Of a stretch of DNA of 6,397 nt, positions 1 to 6,047 are shown piece after piece. This DNA comes from Thermoplasmata archaeon (GTDB lineage: Archaea > Thermoplasmatota > E2 > UBA9212). The stretch is taken from NCBI GenBank assembly GCA_013329495.1, contig DUKC01000033.1:1-6397 (forward strand), written 5' to 3'. The translations under genes and the position numbers were made by a program. Every line of letters starts with the position of its first letter. Position 1 is the stretch's first letter. The notes beneath the pieces are model-generated. The model was not told the origin of the DNA, ran no database searches, and saw only the letters and a list, made by a program, of their open reading frames with translations.

Positions 1-87
1 ACTGGATTTTTAGAAAGTGCCGCTCTAAGTGAAAAGAGAGCTCGGAGATTTTGGAGTTACGGACCAGATACAGCCTATGAAAATTGA
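1..87 (+). CDS. Possible 3' end of an upstream gene, unrecognised
   Basis: Frame 1 is open from the first base of the window to a TGA at 85-87 and would give the last 28 residues of a protein that starts outside the window. The other two forward frames close early (TAG at 10-12, TGA near 30). The predicted tail is charged and aromatic, with ALSEKRARRFWSYG in its middle. I do not recognise the family, and 28 open codons could arise by chance. The 146 bases after it hold no ORF, which would suit the end of a transcription unit before the GYD gene. Confidence 0.3.
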   Translation, partial: TGFLESAALSEKRARRFWSYGPDTAYEN

Positions 88-189
88 TGGATCTGGAAAC
101 AATTCAGTTCCAACTAAGTGCAAAAAGACAGGAATACAACATTAAACCAAGGTTTTGGAAAACGGGAATTGCACTTTGAATGTACACAA

Positions 190-200
190 AATTTATTAAT
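190..200 (+). promoter_or_regulatory. Candidate TATA box for the GYD-domain gene
   Basis: The AT run ATTTATTAATT follows the A-rich stretch ACACAAA, which could serve as a BRE. A box here would place transcription start near 220, just before the GGTGAT ribosome binding site. The surrounding region is AT-rich, so this placement is tentative. Confidence 0.3.
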
Positions 201-222
201 TGATGAGAAATTAATAATTTAG

Positions 223-228
223 GGTGAT
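223..228 (+). promoter_or_regulatory. Ribosome binding site (GGTGAT) of the GYD-domain gene
   Basis: GGTGAT is a perfect match to part of the anti-SD complement and lies five A residues upstream of the ATG at 234. This spacing favours the start at 234 over the in-frame ATG at 249. Confidence 0.7.
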
Positions 229-233
229 AAAAA

Positions 234-521
234 ATGCCGATATACATAATGGCTAGCAGGCTCACGGATGAAGGTAGGAAAACAATAAAAGAAAGGCCCG
301 AAAGGATAAAAGAAGTGAACGAAGAGGTCGTACAGATGGGGGCAAAGTTGATAGCTCAGTATGCTATTCTGGGACCATATGATTTTATTAACATCTTGGA
401 AGCGAAGGACGACGAGACAATAGTTCAAATTGCTATTCAACTCGGTGCAAGGGGAACGCTTCAGATGGAAACTTTTGCTGCCATCCCAGTTGACGACCTG
501 GTTAAAAAACTTAAAAAATAA
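234..521 (+). CDS. GYD domain-containing protein
   Basis: A 95-residue soluble protein of the GYD family (PF08734), a small alpha/beta fold resembling dimeric ferredoxin-like stress or binding proteins, with no agreed biochemical role. The N-terminal strand MPIYIMASRLTDEGRKTI is followed by a helix rich in Arg, Lys and Glu. The family signature LGPYDF lies at residues 46-51, followed by the second strand FINILEA and a helix leading into GARGTLQMETFAAIP (71-85). The length is typical, with no signal peptide or membrane segment. The start at 234 is fixed by GGTGAT five bases upstream. The gene stands alone: its nearest neighbour downstream converges on it. Family assignment is firm; cellular function is unknown. 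Confidence 0.9.
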   Translation: MPIYIMASRLTDEGRKTIKERPERIKEVNEEVVQMGAKLIAQYAILGPYDFINILEAKDDETIVQIAIQLGARGTLQMETFAAIPVDDLVKKLKK

Positions 522-626
522 AAACTAACCAAAGAGTACTGGGTACAATAGTCCACTATCCCCAGCTTAAGCATCCTGTTAAGTTCGCAATAGGTTGAGC
601 AAACGGAAATGGAATTTTACCAGGCA

Positions 627-640
627 TTATTTTCTTTTTT
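627..640 (+). terminator. Possible T-rich terminator of the GYD gene
   Basis: The tract ATTATTTTCTTTTTT lies about 105 bases after the GYD stop, in the convergent gap before the minus-strand permease. Archaeal termination commonly uses U-rich tracts without a hairpin. A weak inverted repeat (CTTAA 566-570, TTAAG 579-583) lies between the stop and the tract. Confidence 0.35.
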
Positions 641-675
641 GGCTCGTTGCTTTAGGACGGGGTAATAAAATACAG

Positions 676-694
676 GGACCAAAAGCGGGGGTCC
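676..694 (-). terminator. Small hairpin at the 3' end of the permease gene
   Basis: GGACC (676-680) and GGTCC (690-694) form a five-base-pair stem with a nine-base loop, touching the TAG stop of the minus-strand permease at 694-696. On the minus strand it is followed by a T-rich stretch (TGTATTTTATTA). It could end the permease transcript, but the stem is short. Confidence 0.3.
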
Positions 695-1743
695 TATGCT
701 AGAGAAAATAGGGTGCTAAAAAGCCAGCTAGAACAGTAGTAGACCATAAATTGAATTCCAAGGTGCACGCCCAATCTATTCAACACACCCCCAATCGTTG
801 CTATTAATATTACTCCTCTAACACCCACCAGACCCGCATCCATCCAAGCCAGCAGCACAACCAGTGCAAAGAAAAGGGATATCAGAGCTTCGTGAGAAAT
901 GTTTTTAAAGCAGAATTCGGCGATTCTTCTTGCATATTTCACCGTTATTGGGTAGGTTATCAACAGGGCGATAGCTGCACCAATAACTGTAGCCAAAACA
1001 AAGTCAGAGGGAGTCAGCAATTCATGCAGATTGTATCCGGGTGCAAATCTTGGAGGGGCCTCAAACAAAGGTCTTGCGGGTCCCAAAGCCATTGGAGAGA
1101 AGGGAATGCCCAGGGCTATCAGAGGTATGAGAGTACCTGAGAGATAGGTTGCGTTTGTCAGAACATCCATTGTTGATACCGCTCTGCATGCGCGCCTGAC
1201 CGGATCTTTGATTCTTGAAGAGAGGGCTTCTCCGATCGGCACAGTTAACCCGCAAGGGCTCATGAAAAATGCAGCTGAACCTACTATAGAACCTAGGACG
1301 GCTGAAGAAAGCTCTCTTTTATCTAAAATCTTAAAGGGATTTGGAAACTTTTTTAGAGGTGCATCGGGTGCAAGAGAGATCTGCCTGGGCTCTCTCCGAA
1401 GTTTTTGTTTTCTCCTTTTAGGGACCAACAGCTCTATCATTGACAGGATCATCGGCCCTATGGTGATGCCAAGGAAGAAAGAGATAAAAACCGTCTCTCC
1501 GTAAGGAACAGCCCCCAATCTCCAATAGGTGCGCTGAATCAGCTGGATTAACAGGGCAAACGGAAGTATTGAAAGCAAGGCGATCCACCCCTTGGCAAAT
1601 AGGAGCGCCAGGCAAACTGCTCCGAGTAGGAATATGGGCCCAATGTGAGCTTTCAGCAGGGGAGCTAAAGGAGTTAAAACCTGAGCTAGTCCCAAGCTGA
1701 ACGGTACAGCCACCAAAGTTCCTATAACCGAGCCCGATGCCAT
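694..1743 (-). CDS. TctA-like (DUF112) membrane permease, C-terminal three quarters, frameshifted
   Basis: This frame encodes 349 residues of a polytopic membrane protein of the tripartite tricarboxylate transporter TctA family (PF01970). The family takes up carboxylates with periplasmic or lipid-anchored binding proteins. Hydrophobic segments lie at about residues 5-25, 35-65, 85-107, 147-170, 200-220, 247-266, 286-303 and 308-340, with a basic loop at 108-140. The second-repeat signature is clear: SPCGLTVPIGEA (162-173), then NATYLSGTLIPLIALGIPFS (197-216). The ATG at 1743 is not a true start. ISIRK is encoded just before it, and the preceding family sequence continues in another frame at 1749-2068. 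A missing C in the CCC run (plus-strand GGG 1761-1763) separates them. Rejoined, with a second repair near 2043-2045, the protein is 458 residues. Substrate unknown. Confidence 0.8.
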   Translation of the reverse strand: MASGSVIGTLVAVPFSLGLAQVLTPLAPLLKAHIGPIFLLGAVCLALLFAKGWIALLSILPFALLIQLIQRTYWRLGAVPYGETVFISFFLGITIGPMILSMIELLVPKRRKQKLRREPRQISLAPDAPLKKFPNPFKILDKRELSSAVLGSIVGSAAFFMSPCGLTVPIGEALSSRIKDPVRRACRAVSTMDVLTNATYLSGTLIPLIALGIPFSPMALGPARPLFEAPPRFAPGYNLHELLTPSDFVLATVIGAAIALLITYPITVKYARRIAEFCFKNISHEALISLFFALVVLLAWMDAGLVGVRGVILIATIGGVLNRLGVHLGIQFMVYYCSSWLFSTLFSLA

Positions 1744-1748
1744 TTTTC

Positions 1749-2068
1749 TTATTGAGATGTGGGCAGGCCCACAGACTTTAAGTAAGAGCCGTGGGGAACC
1801 ATTGGGGCGGCCATGACTCCACCTGGAATTCCTGCCACTGCTACAGGTATAGAATCTGTTATCTTCTTGGCTACTATAGCCGCAATAAAAGAGCAGAGGA
1901 GCACCAAAGGTTCAGCCCCCACCAAGGCAAAGACTAGGAACACTGGAGCCAAAACCGCAGTTTCATCTGTACCGGGTATCACTCCGATTAGGCTGTATAA
2001 TAGGGTAAAGCCTATGGCTCCTCCGATCATCTGAATCAATATCCCAGGATCCAGTCCACAACCTCCAT
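1749..2068 (-). pseudogene. TctA-like permease, N-terminal part in a second frame
   Basis: This is the 5' part of the same permease gene. It reads GAIGFTLLYSLIGVIPGTDE and, after a hydrophobic stretch, AAIVAKKITDSIPVAVAGIP, then GGVMAAPMVPHGSYLKSVGLP before running off frame at 1761-1763 and stopping at 1749. The most natural start is ATG 2068, two bases after the upstream gene's stop. It reads MEVVDWILG but meets a TGA after ten codons. One extra G in the GGG run (plus-strand CCC 2043-2045) restores continuity to ILIQMIGGAIG. Alternatively translation starts at ATG 2030 (MIGGAIGF) with no frameshift, but no ribosome binding site is seen there. Adding one base at each of the two sites makes 694-2068 exactly 459 codons. 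The frame also extends upstream to an ATG at 2153, but that part is a shadow of the preceding gene. Confidence 0.7.
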
Positions 2069-2070
2069 TT

Positions 2071-2410
2071 TTACCAAAGATACACAAACTTTTCCATAAA
2101 GTGGTGAGATAGCCTGTTGAAAGGCGCACTGAGCAAATGCTGAAACCAATCAAACATTTGATCGAGAAGGATGCCGTCCTTAAAGTGCAATCTCAGTTTG
2201 TCCAGGTTGCCACCAACGACTCCTCTCCTGCTTGGATTAACCCATCCTAATTCCGCCTTTCTTGCATCCTTTGGGTTGCTTGAGCTAACGACTGAGATCC
2301 CGTACTCTTTCTTTTCGTTCATCTTTCCAATCTCCGAAACTCGTTTTGCACATCAAGGCGAGATTAAGCAGCGGGACAGCAATGCCAGGCAGCTCCCAGC
2401 TAAACTGCAT
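2071..2410 (-). pseudogene. Unrecognised ~112-residue protein, frameshifted
   Basis: The gene starts at ATG 2410 behind GGGAAAGG and opens MQFSWELPGIAVPLLNLALM, one hydrophobic segment, then CKTSFGDWKDERK. That frame stops soon after. The reading continues one base over as KEYGISVVSSSNPKDARKAE, LGWVNPSRRGVVGGNLDKLR and LHFKDGILLDQMFDWFQHLL, ending at 2071. In isolation the second frame has an ATG at 2322 and gives 83 residues. The region is 340 bases, so removing one base near 2305-2316 (an A-rich stretch) gives 113 whole codons. It probably has an N-terminal membrane anchor and a soluble C-terminal domain. The stop lies two bases before the permease ATG, which indicates co-translation. I do not recognise the family; a transporter accessory role is inference from position only. 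Confidence 0.5.
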
Positions 2411-2431
2411 CCTTTCCCGTTAAAATCAGAT

Positions 2432-2681
2432 CTATTCATCTTTCTCTTTTCCTGAGTTCCATTCTACTAATTTTCTTTTCGGGTGAAACAGGCAAGAGCA
2501 AAGAATAAAACCTATTATAGCACCCAACAGACCACCAATCAATGGGAAAGGGGGGAGGATTAGGAGCTAAAAAGTAAGCTCCCATTGTGGTTGAAGTGCA
2601 TATAAACAAAGATTTTAGCAAATCACCTATTGCTACGGTATCTCCCCAGACTTCTACCAGTTGCTTGGAGTACTTTTTCAT
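2432..2681 (-). pseudogene. Small two-helix membrane protein, unrecognised, frameshifted in a C6 run
   Basis: First gene of the minus-strand unit. It starts MKKYSKQLVEVWGDTVAIGD, has a hydrophobic segment around residues 22-40 (SLFICTSTTMGAYFLAP), then reaches a run of six C (plus-strand G 2550-2555). As sequenced, the frame continues to 2436 and gives 81 residues, but that tail is not membrane-like. Removing one C gives PLIGGLLGAIIGFILCSCLF, a clear second membrane helix, then a basic tail FHPKRKLVEWNSGKEKDE ending in TAG at 2432-2434, for 82 residues. The restored reading is far more protein-like. No Shine-Dalgarno site precedes the ATG and a TATA-like box lies about 25 bases upstream, so a leaderless mRNA is likely. 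The next gene starts 21 bases after the restored stop. Family not recognised. Confidence 0.55.
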
Positions 2682-2701
2682 AATAATTTATGATTGTTTA
2701 A

Positions 2702-2709
2702 ATTTTATC
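2702..2709 (-). promoter_or_regulatory. TATA-like box of the minus-strand permease unit
   Basis: On the minus strand ATAAAATT (continuing TAAAC) is centred about 25 bases upstream of the ATG at 2681. No ribosome binding site lies before that ATG, so transcription probably starts at or next to it. The box sits in a 132-bp divergent region shared with the recJ-like operon. Confidence 0.45.
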
Positions 2710-2784
2710 TTTATTGGTTTTTATCGTCCTTTGGTGTTTTAACGGCTCAGCAAACTGTACTTTTCTTAATTTCCAACAAAGACA

Positions 2785-2794
2785 TTTTTATATT
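2785..2794 (+). promoter_or_regulatory. TATA box of the recJ-pcc1-serS operon
   Basis: TTTTTATATT is centred 24-25 bases upstream of the ATG at 2814 and preceded by the purine-rich ACAAAGACA, a plausible BRE. No Shine-Dalgarno site precedes 2814. The spacing fits a leaderless transcript starting at that ATG and decides against the upstream ATG at 2694, which lies before the promoter. Confidence 0.6.
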
Positions 2795-2813
2795 AATTTG
2801 GTATTTATCTTTG

Positions 2814-4154
2814 ATGAACCAGAAGCTTGAAGAATCGATAAAGAAATCGGTGGATCTGCTAAATTCTTTCCCAAAAGGCACACCAATCCATCTAATCTCC
2901 CATGTAGATGCGGATGGCCTTTCTTCAGCGGGAATAATTTGCAACGCGCTGCTAAGGGAGAATTATCAATTTCAAGCAACCTTGATCAGGGATCTTTCCC
3001 CGGATTTCATTAGTTCACTTTCAGAAGAGTCGAAGCCCCTCATCTTTTGTGACATGGGGAGCACGCAGATTGAGAGGCTGGAAAGCCTGAACAGAAAAGT
3101 CATAATCATTGACCATCACAAACCGCTTCGCGAGTCCAGCTCTGACGGCTTGGTCCAGGTTAACGCACATCTTTGTGGAATCGACGGAACATTCGAGGCT
3201 TGCAGTGCTTCTTTAGCATACTCGTTTGCAGTCAAACTAAATGAGAAAAATCAATGGCTGGCTCCCCTTGCTCTGGCGGGAGCTTATGGGGACAAACAAG
3301 TGCTTAATGGAGGACACAACAAAGAAGTGCTAGACACGGCGTTGGGCAATAATCTGGTAACACCCAAGATCGACCTCAAGCTTGATGGAGAAACAGTGAG
3401 AGAAGCGATTGAAAAGTCAAACGATCCGTTCTTTGTCAGTTACAGTGGCAAGCCAGAACCAACCCTGGACCTGCTGAATAATTTGGGCATTGACCCAAAC
3501 AAGCCAGTGGAAGAACTGGGGGAGGAGAAGACAGAAAAGCTGTTATCACAACTGGTTGTTGAACTGATAAAACAAGAAGTGCCCAGCAGGGAAATTGAAG
3601 AGTTGAGAAGAGAGAGATTTTACACCCATTTTAGAAATTGCAGGGACATCTCCAATCTTTCGTCGATGCTGAACGCGTGCGGATATCTGGACAAACCTGG
3701 GTTGGGGCTTGCCTGTCTGCTGGGAGATAAAAATGCGCTGGAAGAAGCGATAGTTATGCAAAGAGAGTTCAAAAAAAGAATATTGAATGAGCTGTTGAGA
3801 TTGGAAAAAGAGGGGGCGAAGGAGCTCGAATGTTTTCAGTGGATTGAGATAGAAGACAAAAAAGTGGCAAGTCCGGTCATAAACGTGAGCGTCATTTATC
3901 TCTTTAACGGAAAGCCTCTGCTGGCCCTGTCAAGCCAGAAAACCAATATTAAGGTCTCGGCAAGAGCAACGCTCCCTATGCTAAAAAGGGGAATTGATCT
4001 TGCTGAAGCTTTGAAGAATGCGGCGGAATCTGTCGGAGGTTACGGGGGAGGGCACCCAATAGCCTCGGGAGCTACAATACCCTTAGAGAGCAAAGCACAA
4101 TTTTTAAAAGCAGTCGACCAGCTAATTAAGAAACAACTAAAGGAGGCAGATTGA
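2814..4154 (+). CDS. Archaeal RecJ/GAN-like DHH-family exonuclease
   Basis: A 446-residue DHH phosphoesterase of the archaeal single-strand-specific RecJ/GAN type, expected to degrade single-stranded DNA or RNA with Mn2+/Mg2+. Related proteins associate with GINS in the replisome. Metal-binding motifs are all present: HVDADG (Asp32, Asp34), FCDMGS (Asp80), IIDHHKP (Asp100, His101, His102) and GAYGDKQ (Asp160). The C-terminal DHHA1 domain carries GGYGGGHPIASG (about 408-419), which binds nucleic acid. Length is normal for archaeal members. An in-frame ATG at 2694 would add 40 hydrophobic residues translated from the AT-rich promoter, so I place the start at 2814. The stop TGA overlaps the TTG start of pcc1. 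In many archaea this gene lies between rpsO (S15) and pcc1; no S15 gene is present upstream here. Whether it acts in replication, repair or RNA decay cannot be told. Confidence 0.92.
   Translation: MNQKLEESIKKSVDLLNSFPKGTPIHLISHVDADGLSSAGIICNALLRENYQFQATLIRDLSPDFISSLSEESKPLIFCDMGSTQIERLESLNRKVIIIDHHKPLRESSSDGLVQVNAHLCGIDGTFEACSASLAYSFAVKLNEKNQWLAPLALAGAYGDKQVLNGGHNKEVLDTALGNNLVTPKIDLKLDGETVREAIEKSNDPFFVSYSGKPEPTLDLLNNLGIDPNKPVEELGEEKTEKLLSQLVVELIKQEVPSREIEELRRERFYTHFRNCRDISNLSSMLNACGYLDKPGLGLACLLGDKNALEEAIVMQREFKKRILNELLRLEKEGAKELECFQWIEIEDKKVASPVINVSVIYLFNGKPLLALSSQKTNIKVSARATLPMLKRGIDLAEALKNAAESVGGYGGGHPIASGATIPLESKAQFLKAVDQLIKKQLKEAD
4141..4146 (+). promoter_or_regulatory. Ribosome binding site AGGAGG deciding the TTG start of pcc1
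   Basis: AGGAGG, inside the last codons of the recJ-like gene, lies four bases upstream of TTG at 4151. No ATG or GTG is available nearby that would keep the conserved N-terminal strand, so this site supports the unusual TTG start and translational coupling. Confidence 0.75.
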
Positions 4155-4372
4155 AGCTAGTTGCAAACCTTTCACTGGAATATGAATCAGAAGCAAAAGC
4201 AGAGATCATTTGCCAGGCACTTGAGGTGGATGACGGGGGAAGGATCGAGCTGAAAGCTTCAGCCAAAAGGATAGAATCAAAGATGAGAGCAAATTCCATT
4301 CCTTCATTGATCAACACTTTGGAGGACTTCCTTGCATGCCTAAGTTTAGCGGAAAGAGTAATAGGGGGATAA
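4151..4372 (+). CDS. pcc1: KEOPS complex subunit Pcc1
   Basis: A 73-residue protein matching archaeal Pcc1, the dimerisation subunit of KEOPS. That complex (Kae1, Bud32, Cgi121, Pcc1) transfers threonylcarbamoyl to A37 of tRNAs reading ANN codons. The family layout is visible: strand KLVANLSLEY, helix SEAKAEIICQALEVDD (13-28), strand RIELKASAKR (31-40) with the conserved Lys-Ala-Ser, strand ESKMRANSIPSLI, then the C-terminal helix NTLEDFLACLSLAERV. Length is at the short end of the family. It starts at TTG, read as Met, overlapping the upstream TGA in TTGA, with AGGAGG in front. It ends one base before serS. Co-transcription with the recJ-like gene is common in archaea; the following S3Ae gene often seen is replaced here by serS. 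Confidence 0.85.
   Translation: MKLVANLSLEYESEAKAEIICQALEVDDGGRIELKASAKRIESKMRANSIPSLINTLEDFLACLSLAERVIGG
4363..4368 (+). promoter_or_regulatory. Ribosome binding site of serS (AGGGGG)
   Basis: AGGGGG ends five bases before the ATG at 4374 and lies inside the last codons of pcc1, so the synthetase is probably translated by ribosomes finishing pcc1. Confidence 0.55.
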
Positions 4373-4373
4373 A

Positions 4374-5864
4374 ATGAAAACTGAGCTATGGGGTTCTTAT
4401 AAGCTGAGTTCCTCAGCAGAATGCGCAAAAAAAGAGATTGAAAAGCTTGTTCCAGATTTAAATCAATCAATATCGAGTTTGGGAGCGGAAATAAAGGGGT
4501 GGAAGATCGACAAAAACTTGCTTAGGATCCGCATCATCTCAACTCGTTTGAGAGCGCATGAAGCGCTGCTGCGGCTTCGCAGTCCGATAGGGAAGGCGCT
4601 GGGAAAAGAATACCACCTGGGAATAAGGGAGACGAGAGTGGATGACTACACCCTAACCTTTTCGCTAGAAAAAGAACCTCTTGGGGTAGTATCCATTCCA
4701 TTCGCTAATGTCCAGATAAAGGGAAAGGAAGTCCGCATGAGTCTGAAGCAGTTGAGTCGGGAATTCTTGGAAAAAAATTATATCGATAGGATGATAAAAC
4801 TTGTCAGAGAGAAGGTTGCAAAACAGCATTACAAAGGAAAGAAGGAATACTGGGAGCTCATGTGGCAGAGCAAGCAGAAGTCTGAGAGATGGAACAAGGA
4901 TCCAACGGAAGAGATGCTGAAGCTGGGCTGGCTTAAACAAGGACCCACAAAGGGGAAGTGGTTCTTTTATCCACAAGTTGCCTCGATCATGAGTGCGATG
5001 GAAAAGATAGCACTTGAAGAAGTGTTAGAGCCGCTTGGATTTGAAGAGGTTATAGAATCCCATCATGTCCCTCTTGATATCTGGCTTAAGACCGGACACC
5101 TCAAATCTATTCCTGGAGAAATTTATTATGTCAGCGAACCTTTGACTCGCAAAGAACAAGATTGGGAAGACTTTACTGATATGGTAAAGATCACTCACAA
5201 AGTACCAGAAGAGCTGTTCAAAAAGCATCTGGACACACCAAAAAGCGGGGTTTGCTACGCACAATGCCCAATAATTTACTGGTCCTTGCAAAACAGGACC
5301 ATTGCTGAAGAATCCTTGCCCATCAGAGTTTTTGAAAAAAGGGCAGTCTCAAACAGGTATGAATCTGGGGGAAGACACGGAATTGAAAGAGTTGATGAAT
5401 TTCATAGGATCGAACCGGTTTACATTGGGACAAAATCACAGTTGCTGGAGCTGAGAGAGCGGCTGATCGAAAGGTACAGACATGTTTTTGAAGATCTGCT
5501 GGAACTGGAATGGAGGAGGGCATGGGTCACTCCGTTCTACATGAGTCAGGCTGGAGAGGTTTATGAGGGAGAAGGAGAAAAGGTAGAAGGCACAATCGAC
5601 TTTGAGGCTTGGATGCCATACAGGGGAGACAGAGAGAACAGCGAGTGGCTGGAGTTTCAAAACCTGTCGATAGTGGGCGAGAGATACATAAAGGTATTTA
5701 ACATTAAAGGGCAGAAGAGCCGGCTCTGGTCAGGATGCAGCGGAATAGGATTGGAGCGTTGGACAGCAGCGTTTCTTGCTCAAAAAACTCTTGATCCAGA
5801 AAATTGGCCGGAGGGTTTCAAAGAGTGCCTTTCGAAAGCGCCTAGAGGGATTAAATTTTTATAA
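4374..5864 (+). CDS. serS: Seryl-tRNA synthetase, methanogen (atypical, zinc-dependent) type
   Basis: A 496-residue class II aminoacyl-tRNA synthetase that charges tRNA-Ser with serine using ATP. It is the rare archaeal SerRS form, not the common bacterial/eukaryal one. The N-terminal domain (about 1-165) lacks the usual long coiled-coil arm. The catalytic core follows: a motif 1 helix around 198-224, motif 2 ERVDEFHRIEPVYIG (338-352) and motif 3 CSGIGLERW (455-463). The three zinc ligands known from the Methanosarcina barkeri enzyme appear conserved as Cys298 (AQCP), Glu347 (HRIE) and Cys455 (SGCSG). Zinc binding at the active site selects serine. RHGIERVDEFHRIE is typical of this subtype. 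Length matches the subtype (about 500). The ATG is one base after the pcc1 stop. The gene appears intact. Confidence 0.96.
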   Translation: MKTELWGSYKLSSSAECAKKEIEKLVPDLNQSISSLGAEIKGWKIDKNLLRIRIISTRLRAHEALLRLRSPIGKALGKEYHLGIRETRVDDYTLTFSLEKEPLGVVSIPFANVQIKGKEVRMSLKQLSREFLEKNYIDRMIKLVREKVAKQHYKGKKEYWELMWQSKQKSERWNKDPTEEMLKLGWLKQGPTKGKWFFYPQVASIMSAMEKIALEEVLEPLGFEEVIESHHVPLDIWLKTGHLKSIPGEIYYVSEPLTRKEQDWEDFTDMVKITHKVPEELFKKHLDTPKSGVCYAQCPIIYWSLQNRTIAEESLPIRVFEKRAVSNRYESGGRHGIERVDEFHRIEPVYIGTKSQLLELRERLIERYRHVFEDLLELEWRRAWVTPFYMSQAGEVYEGEGEKVEGTIDFEAWMPYRGDRENSEWLEFQNLSIVGERYIKVFNIKGQKSRLWSGCSGIGLERWTAAFLAQKTLDPENWPEGFKECLSKAPRGIKFL

Positions 5865-5905
5865 ACCAGAAAATAAATAAGAAGGCAATCCTTTTACAAA
5901 AATGG

Positions 5906-5990
5906 GGAGGGGTTCCGGAGCTTGGTCAAACGGGTAAGACTCAAGATCTTATGACTTAGGTCTTCGTGGGTTCAAATCCTACCTCCTCCA
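5906..5990 (+). tRNA. tRNA-Leu(CAA)
   Basis: An 85-base type II tRNA. The acceptor stem is GGAGGGG (5906-5912) with CTCCTCC (5983-5989), one G-U pair, and discriminator A at 5990. The D stem is CCG/CGG with GG in the loop. The anticodon stem TAAGA (5935-5939)/TCTTA (5947-5951) encloses CTCAAGA, giving anticodon CAA at 5942-5944, which reads TTG. The long variable arm has a GAC/GTC stem, and the T arm is GTGGG-TTCAAAT-CCTAC. CCA is not encoded and there is no intron. Long variable arms occur in tRNA-Leu and tRNA-Ser; the anticodon and the A discriminator identify leucine. It starts 41 bases after serS, and an AT-rich box near 5870-5879 may be its own promoter. Confidence 0.95.
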
Positions 5991-6017
5991 TACCCATTTA
6001 GGTTTGAATATAAAGAC

Positions 6018-6027
6018 TTTAAATTTT
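6018..6027 (+). promoter_or_regulatory. TATA-like box upstream of a possible small gene
   Basis: TTTAAATTTT is centred 25-26 bases before the ATG at 6048, the same geometry as the recJ-like promoter, with the purine-rich TAAAGAC in front. It could also drive a non-coding RNA. Confidence 0.4.
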
Positions 6028-6047
6028 AGCAGACCTATTCTTTCTTC

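Noticed and set aside
892..1504. Plus-strand ORFs opposite the permease
   Set aside because: Antisense shadows of a clear TctA-family sequence, with improbable composition and no start signals.
2069..2153. Upstream extension of the permease N-terminal frame to an ATG at 2153
   Set aside because: It overlaps, in another frame, the better-looking sequence FDWFQHLLSAPF of the preceding gene and has no transporter character.
2171..2455. Plus-strand ORF of 94 codons
   Set aside because: It lies opposite the small genes of the minus-strand unit, has no ribosome binding site and shows no recognisable protein character.
2694..2813. N-terminal extension of the recJ-like protein giving a membrane anchor
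   Set aside because: It is translated from the AT-rich divergent promoter, including the TATA box, and the family sequence starts at 2814.
5906..5990. tRNA-Ser next to serS
   Set aside because: The long variable arm fits, but the anticodon CAA and discriminator A are those of leucine.
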